A stretch of 20,599 nt of DNA from Goniomonas avonlea (GCA_003573635.1 QUTJ01031808.1:1-20599); one strand, 5' to 3'; shown: positions 10,901-19,316, counted from the stretch's first letter. Numbers and translations: made by a program. Notes: generated from the sequence alone by a model not told the origin.

Positions 10901-13900
10901 GCCCTGGACTCACGTTCACCCCGTCATCGCTGACCTTCCAGAGCGGTTGGTCGGCCACATGGACTGTCTCTGGGACGACCGACGGACTGCAGACGATCAC
11001 CTACACGTTGAGCGGCGATGACGAGCTGGAGTTCGCGACGCCACCGCCGGGAAGCATCACCATCCTCCACGTGGAGGGCACAACCGCCCCCCCAGGCTCG
11101 ACCGCACCCGCTGGGACCACCACCCCAGCCCTCAAGGAGTTCACCCTGCCGACGTACCCTGTTCTCGGCGCCGGCGTCACCTCGCCAGAGCTCACCGTCG
11201 CTGTGTCTGCGCTGCCGGCTGCTTCGGTGACCATCACGCCGTCGGGCACCGGGCTGACGTTCAGTCCGACGTCGTTGACGTTTTCCACCACGAGTTCAAT
11301 GACCTGGACGCTGACAGGGACGACGGAGGGCGTCGCAACTGTCGAATACGCAGTGAGCGGCACAGACCAGAGCGACTTCGCCGCCCCGCCTTCTGGCAGT
11401 GTCACAATTGTCGCAGCGAAGACGTTCACAACGCCGTCGTACCCCCTCCTCGGTCAAGGAGTTGTCTCGGCCCAGCTCATGACAACCGTATCGGCCTTGC
11501 CAGAGTCTTCCGTGACGATCACGCCGTCAGGCAACGGCCTGTGGTTCAGCCCTATGTTCCTAACCTTCACAGCTGGCGGCTCTGCTTCGCAGACCTGGAC
11601 AGTGTCGGGTACAGTGAGCGGGACGCACACAGTGTCGTACACCGTCAGTGGCGCAGACCAGTACGTGTACACTCATCCCAGCTCAGGGACTGCGACGATC
11701 CAGCCTGCGAAAACCTTTGCGTTGCCGACGTACCCGGAGCTGGGCAACGGCGTGTCGTCTGCCCAGCTGTCGGTCGTCGTGTCCGCGTTGCCGACCACTT
11801 CGGTCACAATCGCCCCTTCCGGCAACGGACTGACCTTCAGTCCGTCATCGCTGGCCTTCACGAGCGCTGGTGCGGCATCCCTGACCTGGACAGTGGCGGG
11901 CACTGTCGACGGCTCTCAGGCTATTTCCTACACTGTGAGCGGTGCCGATCAGTACCAGTACACGCCACCTGACAGCGACAGCATCGTGATTCTGGCGAGC
12001 AAGGCGTTCGTACCCCCGACGTACCCGGCCTTGAGCAACGGCGTCACCTCGCGGCAGCTCACAGTGGCGGTGTCCTCTCTGCCTGCGACCTCTGTGACCA
12101 TCACCCCGACTGGTCCAGGGCTGGTGTTCAACCCGACATCACTCACGTTCACGACATCGGCGTCGCTGACGTGGACGGTGACGGGAACCACTGTCGGCAC
12201 ACAGCAGGTCGACTACGCTATCAGCGGTGTCGACAGGTACCGGTTTTCCCCACCGGCCTCCGGCAGTGTGACAGTGCACGAGTCGAAGTTCTTCCTGCCT
12301 CCATCGTACCCGGCGCTTGGCAACGGCGTGACGTCCCCGGAGCTCTCTGTGGGCGTGTCCTCCGCGCCCAGCTCCTCGGTCACCATCACGCCATCCGGCC
12401 CCGGTCTCACGTTCAACCCTTCCTCTCTGACCTTTACGAGCGGCGCGTCGATGACGTGGACGGTGACTGGAGCCGTTGACGGCACGCAAACTATCACTTA
12501 CGCGCTCAGTGGCGCGTCGCAGTACGAGTACACTTCTCTAAGCGCCGGTAGCATAGCAATCCAGGCTGCCAAGGAGTTCATTGCTCCCACGTATCCGGTC
12601 CTCTACAACAGTGTTGCCTCGGCACAACTCTGGCTCAGCGTGTCCGCGCTGCCAGACACCTCTGTGACAATTTCCCCCTCGGGGACTGGACTGGTGTTTA
12701 ACCCGTCCTCCCTTGCGTTCACCACTGGAGCGTCGTTGACCTGGAGTGTGACGGGGACAATCGATGGCACACACGCCGTCAACTATACATTGAGTGGTCC
12801 TGACATGTATCAGTACACCCCGCTACCCGCAGGCAGCGTGGTTGTACAAGCCGCAAAGACTATTTCGCCCCCGATCTACCCAGCGCTGGGTCATGGCGTC
12901 ACCTCTGGGTTGCTCACAGTGACTGTGTCCGCGTTGCCGACGACCTCTGTGACCCTTACTCCGACGGGGACTGGGCTCACGTTCGACCCTGCGGCGTTGA
13001 CGTTCACCAACACATTATCGCGGTCTTGGACTGTTACGGGTACCCTCAACGGCAACCACACCGTTCTTTACGCGTTGAGCGGCACTGATCGGTTCGAGTA
13101 CATTTCTCCCAACGCTGGCAGCATCGTGATCCAGTCGACAAAGACATTTGTCATGCCTGTGTATCCGACGCTCGCTAACGGAGTCACGTCAAGCCCGCTC
13201 ACTGTCAATGTCTCAGCGTTGCCTGCCACGGCGGTGACCATCACCCCGTCAGGCACCGGGCTGACGTTCAATCCCGCGTCGCTGACGTTTACCACCAACG
13301 CCTCGCACACATGGACTGTGACAGGGACCACGAATGGCATGCAGGCGATCACTTACGCGCTGAGTGGCGATGACCAGTACGTGTACGCTCCTGTGTCCTC
13401 GGGGACCATCACTATCCAAGCCGCAAAAACGCTCAACCCTCCAAGCTACCCCACTATGGGCAACGGGGTCGTCTCCGGTCCGCGTTCGGTGACCGTGTCT
13501 GCGTTGCCCGTGGACTCGGTGACCATCACTCCCTCGGGCACGGGCCTGACGTTTTCCCCGACGTCGCTCACTTTTAGTCCCGATGGGTCGCTGTCGCAGA
13601 CCTGGACGGTGACTGGCGACACGAACGGACAGCACAGTGTCGCTTATGCTTTGAGCGGCCCGAGCAAGTATGAGTACACCCCGCCTAGCGCCGGCACCAT
13701 CACCATCCAGCCTGCAAAGACATTTACCGTTCCAGTGTATCCGACGCTCCGTGCGGGACTGCCCTCCCCCCAATTACCCGTGCTCGTGTCGGCACTCCCT
13801 TCAGACTCGGTCACACTCACGCCGTCCGGACCAGGCCTGACGTTCGACCCGCCGTCGGTCACATTTTCGGGCCTTTTGGCTCTCCGAAGCCTGTCGCAGT

Positions 13901-16900
13901 CATGGACGGTGGTGGGGGGCAACGACGGAGTGTCCCCAATTACGTACACTGTCAGTGGACCTGACACGTACAGTTACCGCCAACCAGAGGCTGGTAGTGT
14001 CACTGTTGAGCCGCTCAAGACGTTTGCTGTGGAAAGCTACCCCGTGCTGGGTAGCAGTGTGACCTCCGCCCCCCTAAGCGTGGAGGTGTCGTCGTTGCCC
14101 ACCACATTGGTGACCATTACTCCAAACGGCACGGGCCTGACCTTCAACCCAGCCTCGCTCACGTTCACAAGCAACGCGTCGCTAACGTGGACGGTGGCAG
14201 GAGCCGCCGTCGGAACGTGGTCGGTCACGTACACATTGTCGGGCGTCGACAAGGCCGAGTACGCGACTCCGGGTCCAGGCAGCCTGACCGTTGAGGCCGC
14301 CAAGGCTTTTGTGATGCCGACGTACCCGACCCTCACCAGTGGCGAGGCCTCGCCGCAGCTTGCAGTGCAGATTTCTGATGCCCCGTCATCCTCGGTCACA
14401 ATCACGCCGTCAGGCCCAGGGCTCACGTTCAACCCAGCGTCGTTGACCTTCACGAGCGCAGGCTCGCTGACGTGGAAGGTCACTGGAACCCCGGGAGTGA
14501 AAGCGATATCGTACGTGATCAGCGGCCCAGATCAGTACAGGTACACCACACCAGGCGCACAGAGCGTGACCATCCAGCAAGCAACGACACCTGCCGTGAC
14601 TTCGACCTTCGCCCCCACAAGCACCACAACCACTGGGGCGCCGACCACGGGAGAGGCCACGACCGCCTCTAGCTCCACCACCGCTGCAGCGACCACCTCG
14701 ACCGCCGCACCCTCAACTTCGACAGTAGCACCCACCACCTCAGCACCCACCACCTCGACAGCCACCACCTCGACCGCCGCACCCACCACTTCGACCGTAG
14801 CACCCACCACCTCAGCACCCACCACCTCGACCGCAGTGCCCACGACCTCCGCTGCAGTGACTTCCTCGACTGCTGTGCCCACCACCTCCACCGCCGCACT
14901 GACCCCATCGACCGCTGCCGCCACCACCAGCACTGCAGGCACCACCTCGCCTTTGAGCACCTCAACCTCGACTCCCGCTGCCACGACCACCGCTCATGGC
15001 AACACCACCACAATCATGGCTCGTGCCCCCGGCACAGTTTTCGCGGCGTTTGAAACTATGATCACAACCCCTCTGTTTGACGGAGACATGCGCATCACCG
15101 GAGTGTCCGTCGCGCCCGCTGGATCTCTTGTCAACGTTACCGTCGCGGGTCAGTGGAGTTATTCGACGACTGTGAACCCGTCCGGCCTTTGGTCTCTCGG
15201 TTTGGCTCTCCCTCTGACGGGTCTCGAAACCGTCTTTGTCCAGGTCCAGGTTGGAGACAAAACAATGACGAGCCCGATCGTGGTCGTCGCCCAAAACGCA
15301 ACCTGCGTGACTCCATCGCCTTCGGTGGACAACATGTTCCTGGAGGTTGGCGCCGACACTGTCACGGGGAGTGCATCGCCAGGATCCGAGGTGGCCGTGT
15401 TTATCAACGGGTACTACGTCGGCTCCACCCTCTGCACCCTCTCGAACTGGTCTCTGGCAATAGCTCCCAGGAACAGTTCAGGCGTCGTCGCGGCCCTGGC
15501 AACCGGGGGCGGGTGCGGAACGAGTGGCATTCGGTCCTCGCCCCCCCATGTGAACGACGAGCTCACCCATGGCGCCACAGAGGTGAACGGCACCACCTGG
15601 GAGCCTGTTGGCTCCCTTGTTCGCGTGCTCGCGAACGGTCTGCCACTCGGCAACACCAGTGTCCTGGAGGGCCATGTGTGGTCGCTTCGCCCTGTCCTCC
15701 CGCTCGCCATCGGCACAGTGGTCACTGCGACAGTGACCGACGTTGCGAACGGTGACACTGAGTCGTTGCCTTCTCACCCGGTCACCGTGACCCCGGTCGC
15801 CCCACAGCTCCTGAGGCAGTTCATCGAGGCTCACTCGCCGTCCGTTCTCGGGTTATCCATCGAGACAGGCGGCCAGGTAACGCTGTATGCCAACCAGGTG
15901 TCCCTCGGCAGCGCCCTTGTCCTTGCCAACGGGACCTGGACAGTGCATGAGATCGCGCCGCAGCAGCTCAACGCCAGCTTTTTGGTGCACGCAACCGTGA
16001 CCGTGCAAGGCGTATCCTCCAAGCCATCGACGGCGTCGGAGGTGTTCGAAATCGTTCCTGCCGGCAGGGTGCCTCGCACGGGCGCTGTGAGCATCACGAT
16101 CCTGGGGATTCAAGTCGGCCCTGCTGACCACTCCTCTCCTGCACGCCTCGGGCTTACAGCCTGCGAGGCGTCCACGTGGCACTCCCACACCGCCCTCGCC
16201 GTCAAGATTCCCGCAGCGCCTGGTTCCGGCAACCTCGTCTTTGCAGTGACCTCCCAGCGCAGAACCCCCCGCGTGAGGGACGCGGTGTCGTACGCCCACC
16301 CGCAACCGAACACTGTGGCCCCGGCAAACGGCGCGCCCACTGGAGCATACAGCCTCACGCTCACTGGCGCTAACTTCCCTCTCGTCGTGAGCACCAGCAT
16401 TGGGCGCACAGTGTGTCAGTCGACGTCCTGGTCGTCGGACTCCTCCGTGGTTGGTCGATCCCCAACTTTCTTGCGAGGTTCGCAAGGGTTGTCCGTGGTC
16501 GCGGAGGCTGGGGGCACGTCCGCGTCGCTCACTCTGGCGTTCTCTGCTGATGCGCCTGCCATCGACGGTGTCGTTGGCGCGACTGTCAGGACTGGCTCCG
16601 TGAGCGTGACCCTGCTTGGAACAGCCTTCGGGCTCATTGATCCCACTTCCAGCGCCCGTGTGCACCAGACAGCGACGGAAGCGACCCAGTGGCTCTCCGA
16701 CCATGTCATCCTTGCCCGTGCCCCCTGGGAGCAGTTCTCGCCTGTGGTCGTCGTCACCACCAGAGGAAGCCTCGTCACCTTCGGGAAAGCCCTCAGCCTG
16801 GCGGATGCGAAGCCGCCCCGGGTCTTGACGGCCTTCCCGAACTGCCCTGCCACCGGCTCGTCGTTGGTTCAGGTTTTCGGAGACCAGTTCGGACCTTTCC

Positions 16901-18916
16901 GGCTGTCATTTGCGTCGCGTGTGGGCATGACTGCTGCTCCAGCAAGTCAATGGATGTCAGACACCGCACTCACTGCTCTACCAGCGAGCGTCGGCCTGGT
17001 TGCTCCGAGCTGTTCCTTGGCCGTGACGCTGATCGCGTCTGCGACCCTCTCGCACGCCCTCACCTACGATTGGACCCCGCAAAGCCTTGACTGGAAGCAG
17101 GGTCCAGCTGGCATTCCTGCCGACGGCATCCGTGTCAACGGCATATCTTTTGGCCATCATGACTCGTCTCCCCAGGCTCGCACAGGCGGGTCCAGCTGTG
17201 AATCAACAGAGTGGCGCAGCGACAGCTCTATCTGGTGCAGCCCTCACTCGTGGACCCGCACCTGGCACAGAGCGACGCTGACCATGGGGCGCATGAGGCG
17301 CACCCTTTCAGGCATTGTCTCGTACCCCATCGTGACCTTGAGCTCCCACCTGCGCACCAACCACCCGAGCACGGGCGCGTCCAGCGTGACCGTCTTTGGC
17401 GTTAACTTTGGCCGCATTCAGTACTCGCCGATCACCCGCATCCAAGGCTCGGCCTGCAACGCCGTCGGATGGACCAGCGACACGTCGTTGAGCTGCAAGC
17501 TTGCTCACTCCGTCGGTGACAGCAAGCAGGCGCTCGTCGAGGCGGGCATGGGCAAGCCCGTCCCCTGGGAGGTCAACAACGTGCGGCTCTCGTTCGACGC
17601 TCCGGCTGTCACTGAGGTCCTTCCCCGTGTCCATGCCACCACGGGAGCGAGCAGCGTCACGTTGTCTGGCGCCGGGTTTGGTGTGGCCGATCGCTCCTCT
17701 GCGTTCCGCCTGGGTCTGACGTCGTGTCAGACCGCGCGCTGGACGAGCGACACCTCAACTGTGTGTAAAGTTGTGTCAGGCTTCGCCCAGCGCCTGTACG
17801 GCTTACCTGTCGCCGCTACCGTTGATCTCGTGCGGGATCCGGGACAGGTGTACTTGCCCATGCCGTCGTGGTACAATGCAACCCACTGTGCCCTTTTGAA
17901 GGCCCTCGCCACAACCACGGCCACAACCACGGCAGCCCCCACAACTCCGACTGCCGCTGCGGGCACCGCGGCGGCCAATGGCACTTCTCAAAGCTCGGCG
18001 CCGTTCACATCCACCGTGACCCCAACCACGTCAGCAGCAGTCACCACCACCGCCTCCAATCTCACCAACGCGACCTCGTCGCTGCCAGAACGCGACCTGT
18101 GCGCGAAGCCTCGGTTGGGCCCATGGGGTCTGTTCTCGTACCACTTGACTGACGTCTCTGCCACGAGCCGCCGCAACGGGCCCGCCTCGGGCTCCACCAG
18201 TGTCACGATCTTCGGGGCGCAGTTTGGCAACGAGGCCTCGCACACCCACCGCGTGCTCCTCGGGCAGACGGCGACCGAGGCTGCCTCCTGGGTGAGCGAC
18301 TCCTCCGTCATGGTCAAGGTCGCGGCCGGCGCGCGTGTCGGTGACATGGGCTGGGTGGTCCAGCCATCAAGCTCCAACGTCACGCTGTCCAAGGCCTGGC
18401 GCTACGACCTGCGGGTCGAACGCCCCCACGCGACCAACTCGCCCACCACTGGCGCGGTGAGCGTAACGACCTCGGGCCTGTCATTTGGCACCGTGGACTA
18501 CTCCAGCGCCGCGCGTTTCTCGCAGTCCGCTTGTCGCGCAACCACGTGGGTGAGCGACAGCTCAGTGCGGGGCATGACTGAGTGGGGTGTCGGCGTCCAG
18601 CACTCCGCCATCGTCACGCAGGGGTACAGAGGCACGTTCTCGTTCGCCTTCACCTACGACGGCACGAACATCTCGTCCGTGGTCCGCTCCAACGAGTTCG
18701 TCCGCGTGCGGACCGCTGCGTTTTCTGTCACCATCGTCGGGACCGATTTTGGCGAGAAGGAGTGGTCCGGAAGGGTGCGGGTGGGTGGGTCCGGCGCTCA
18801 GGCGTCAGTCTGGGGCTCGGACTCGACAATCGCGGCAAAGTGTGGCAAGGAGTTCTCGCTGGAGAACGGCGTGCTGGTCACCATTACCTTCCGCCAAGGG
18901 CAGTGTCGCCATCACG
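1..18916 (+). CDS. Giant modular surface/matrix protein, main exon (5' end outside window)
   Basis: The frame is open from base 1, in mid-repeat, so the true start lies upstream; GTG at 22 is not a start. About 6305 residues are visible: 50 full plus one partial ~95-residue Thr/Ser/Val-rich units, a mucin-like segment, bacterial-Ig-like modules, then ten IPT/TIG-like modules. Almost no cysteine, many N-x-S/T sequons and the module types point to a secreted or surface-displayed fibrous protein, an adhesin or matrix rod. No signal peptide or transmembrane helix is visible, since the N-terminus is absent. The frame continues to a stop at 19149, but residues after about 18960 translate a microsatellite, so I end the exon at a phase-1 donor (GTGCGC at 18917; alternative GTGAGG at 18962). 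Either joins in frame to the EGF-like exon at 19236. An 18.9-kb exon beside genes with small introns is unusual. I recognise no named orthologue; protein class confident, exact 3' splice less so. Confidence 0.9.
4987..5067 (+). other. Linker 1: Thr/Ala-rich hinge between repeat blocks A and B
   Basis: This 27-codon segment is about half Thr/Ala, with some Pro, Ser and Glu, and breaks the otherwise unbroken array. It resembles a flexible, O-glycosylatable spacer. The preceding unit ends I-T-I-Y-H-V and the linker starts S-S-T-T-A; linker 2 sits in the same context (I-T-I-L-H-V then E-G-T-T-A), so the two are probably duplicates. Hinge function is inferred from composition only. Confidence 0.75.
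5068..11073 (+). repeat. Repeat block B: units 18-38 of the ~285-bp coding repeat
   Basis: Twenty-one complete units lie between the two Thr-rich linkers. Unit 18 is short in the D-Q-Y-E-Y region (it reads S-G-D-E-F-A-T-P). Unit 19 has L-W-F-S-P where nearly all others have L-T-F-N-P. Several units carry one- or two-residue insertions before T-W (S-G-G-x-x-S-Q-T-W). N-V-S sequons sit at the same place in units 19, 21, 24, 26 and 29. There is no cysteine in the block. Unit 38 (starting 10792) has the same end-type signature as unit 17: L-D-N-G, G-W-S before T-W, and a terminal H-V. Codon choice for identical residues varies from unit to unit, so these copies are old and kept by selection on the protein. 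Confidence 0.93.
11074..11136 (+). other. Linker 2: Thr/Pro/Ala-rich hinge between repeat blocks B and C
   Basis: This 21-codon segment is rich in Thr, Pro, Ala and Gly and ends T-T-T-P-A-L-K; linker 1 ends T-T-T-P-P-L-K. The shared ending, the shared H-V...T-T-A beginning and matching neighbours on both sides make it a duplicate of linker 1, about 6.07 kb downstream. A flexible hinge role is inferred. Confidence 0.75.
11137..14583 (+). repeat. Repeat block C: units 39-50 of the ~285-bp coding repeat
   Basis: Twelve units. Unit 40 has L-W-F-S-P, matching unit 19 of block B. Units 44-50 are the most degenerate: unit 47 has P-T-M-G-N, unit 48 L-R-A-G-L with extra residues before S-Q-S-W, unit 49 a V-E-S-Y opening, and unit 50 L-T-S-G-E-A-S with a shortened T-G-T-P-G-V turn. 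Unit 50 runs straight into the mucin-like segment, so like units 17 and 38 it caps a block. No cysteine is present. The rising divergence toward this end suggests older or less homogenised copies than those at the left edge. Confidence 0.92.
14584..15012 (+). other. Mucin-like Thr/Ser/Ala/Pro segment
   Basis: About 143 codons dominated by Thr, with Ser, Ala, Pro and Val, almost no charged or aromatic residues and no cysteine. Motifs such as T-T-S-T-A-A-P and V-P-T-T-S recur. Such stretches in secreted proteins are typically heavily O-glycosylated, extended and protease resistant. It separates the repeat rod from the Ig-like/TIG end and so probably acts as a stiff neck. The reverse strand is also open here (Val/Glu/Ala-rich), a by-product of the low-complexity sequence. 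Confidence 0.88.
14701..14832 (+). repeat. 72-bp tandem duplication inside the mucin-like segment
   Basis: Bases 14701-14760 and 14773-14832 match at 56 of 60 positions by eye, giving a 72-bp (24-codon) period with a 12-bp spacer. The period is a multiple of three, so the frame is preserved. The few differences suggest a fairly recent duplication; copy number here may vary between individuals. Confidence 0.8.
15013..16056 (+). other. About four bacterial-Ig-like (Big-type) modules
   Basis: Starts are roughly 15060, 15301, 15541 and 15799. The clearest pieces are V-T-G-S-A-S-P-G-S-E-V-A-V-F-I-N-G (second module) and G-S-L-V-R-V-L-A-N-G-L-P-L-G-N-T followed by V-W-S-L (third). In the fourth, G-G-Q-V-T-L-Y-A-N-Q then A-N-G-T-W-T-V follow the same plan: G-x-V-x-V-x-x-N-G-x-x-x-G, a G-x-W turn, then V-x-A-x-V-T. 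This plan is known from bacterial surface proteins and from some protist proteins. The second module carries extra cysteines (C-V-T near 15304, T-L-C-T, G-G-C-G), which may be paired. Assignment rests on motif shape only; the boundaries are approximate. Confidence 0.6.
16057..18900 (+). other. Ten IPT/TIG-like modules
   Basis: Modules begin near 16057, 16297, 16549, 16804, 17071, 17329, 17599, 18148, 18409 and 18661. The common plan is T-G-x-x-S-V-T-x-x-G-x-x-F-G, then S-S-x-x-R-x-G-x-T-x-C, then W-x-S-D-[ST]-S, ending in an F-x-Y-D strand. Good examples are modules 6 (S-V-T-V-F-G-V-N-F-G) and 7 (S-V-T-L-S-G-A-G-F-G). IPT/TIG is an Ig-like fold found in plexins, Met-type receptors, fibrocystin-like proteins and protist surface proteins. 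In modules 2, 6, 7 and 9 the mid-module C-x(n)-W-x-S-D cysteine is kept; in 3, 4, 8 and 10 it is lost (for example T-A-T-E-A). The function is presumably ligand binding or packing at the cell surface. Confidence 0.8.
17866..18120 (+). other. Second mucin-like insert, inside TIG module 7 and flanked by two cysteines
   Basis: After the D-P-G-Q-V-Y-L-P part of module 7 comes a ~85-codon stretch whose core is Thr/Ala/Ser-rich (T-T-T-A-T-T-T-A-A-P-T-T-P and similar). It then returns to a normal TIG last strand, G-L-F-S-Y-H-L. One cysteine lies just before the core (codon 17887-17889, N-A-T-H-C) and one just after (18100-18102, D-L-C-A-K-P). The core also has N-x-S/T sequons (N-G-T, N-L-T, N-A-T). 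It looks like an exposed glycosylated loop; a disulfide closing it is inferred. Confidence 0.65.
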
Positions 18917-19065
18917 GTGCGCCCTTGTTCCCCCCGCTGGGGGACACCCAAGAAGCACGCAGTGAGGGAGAGAGGAAGGGAGCGGGGCGGGGGAAGAGAG
19001 AGAGAGAGAGAGAGAGGGAGGGAGGGAGGGAGAGGGAGAGAGAGGGAAGAAGAAGAAGAGAGAGA

Positions 19066-19100
<35 letters not shown>

Positions 19101-19235
19101 CGCAGCAGCAGCAGCAGGAGTGACGGCGAGTGCACGCACTCTATCCTGAGTTATCAACTCTGCGCTTGAACCCCTTTGTCCTTCGTATGCTCCAAGTTGT
19201 CCCTGTGGCTGTCAGACCTCACACTCTCTTTTCAG
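18917..19235 (+). other. Predicted phase-1 intron holding a compound microsatellite
   Basis: The acceptor is strong: a pyrimidine-rich run and ...TCTTTTCAG ending at 19235. Two donors fit its phase: GTGCGC at 18917 (weaker site, better protein join) and GTGAGG at 18962 (better site). Using 18917 gives G-Q-C-R-H-H-G then W-V-H-P-D-S-G-Y-C-M-C, a natural EGF-like sequence. If unspliced, the frame reads through the repeat and stops at 19149 with an implausible Arg/Glu, Val-Cys and Ala tail. Confidence 0.65.
18995..19116. repeat. Compound microsatellite (AG)n-(GGGA)n-(GAA)n-(GT)n-(GA)n-(GCA)n
   Basis: Visible blocks are (AG)11 at 18995-19016, GGGA-type repeats to about 19044, GAA repeats to about 19057, (GT)9 at 19066-19083, (GA)8 to 19100 and (GCA)5 at 19102-19116. 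The mix of periods 2, 3 and 4 argues against conserved coding use, although no in-frame stop happens to fall in it. Confidence 0.93.
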
Positions 19236-19316
19236 GCTGGGTCCACCCTGACTCTGGGTACTGTATGTGTGAGCTTTCCAGTAGCTCCGGTTGGTTTGGG
19301 GACGACTGCGAATTCT
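19236..19316 (+). CDS. EGF/laminin-EGF-like exon of the giant gene
   Basis: Bounded by a strong TTTTCAG acceptor and a consensus GTAAGT donor at 19317. It is 81 bases long and phase 1 at both ends, so it can be gained, lost or skipped without changing frame, as is typical of EGF-type exons in animal extracellular genes. It encodes W-V-H-P-D-S-G-Y-C-M-C, then S-S-G-W-F-G-D-D-C-E-F, with the first base of a following codon. The C-x-C ... G-W-F-G-x-x-C spacing is the EGF/laminin-EGF core; a first cysteine would come from the upstream exon (G-Q-C-R-H-H-G). If the next exon starts with GT or GC, the split codon makes the expected last cysteine. EGF-like modules act in extracellular binding or spacing. 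Identity rests on this short motif and the splice phases. Confidence 0.7.

Noticed and set aside
1-14583. CRISPR array or satellite DNA as the explanation for the regular repeats.
   Set aside because: The repeats are 285 bp, all coding in one frame, and conserved at the protein rather than DNA level; no spacer-repeat pattern.
435-14990. Many open frames of 60-190 codons on the minus strand and in other + frames across the repeat array.
   Set aside because: They recur with the 285-bp unit period and are by-products of the GC-rich coding repeat; none has a recognisable domain and all overlap the main frame.
14532-15013. Long minus-strand open frames (Val/Glu/Ala-rich or Trp/Arg-rich) opposite the mucin-like segment.
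   Set aside because: Low-complexity mirror of the Thr/Ala/Pro codons; no domain, and the + strand reading fits its neighbours.
18962-19149. Arg/Glu-rich, Val-Cys and poly-Ala tail as a genuine protein end.
   Set aside because: It is a direct translation of dinucleotide and trinucleotide microsatellites, and a frame-consistent splice to an EGF-like exon removes it.
19130-19235. ATG at 19130 as the start of a separate small gene that includes the EGF-like motif.
   Set aside because: The part before 19236 has no protein character and ends in a strong splice acceptor; the EGF-like core is better explained as an exon of the giant gene.
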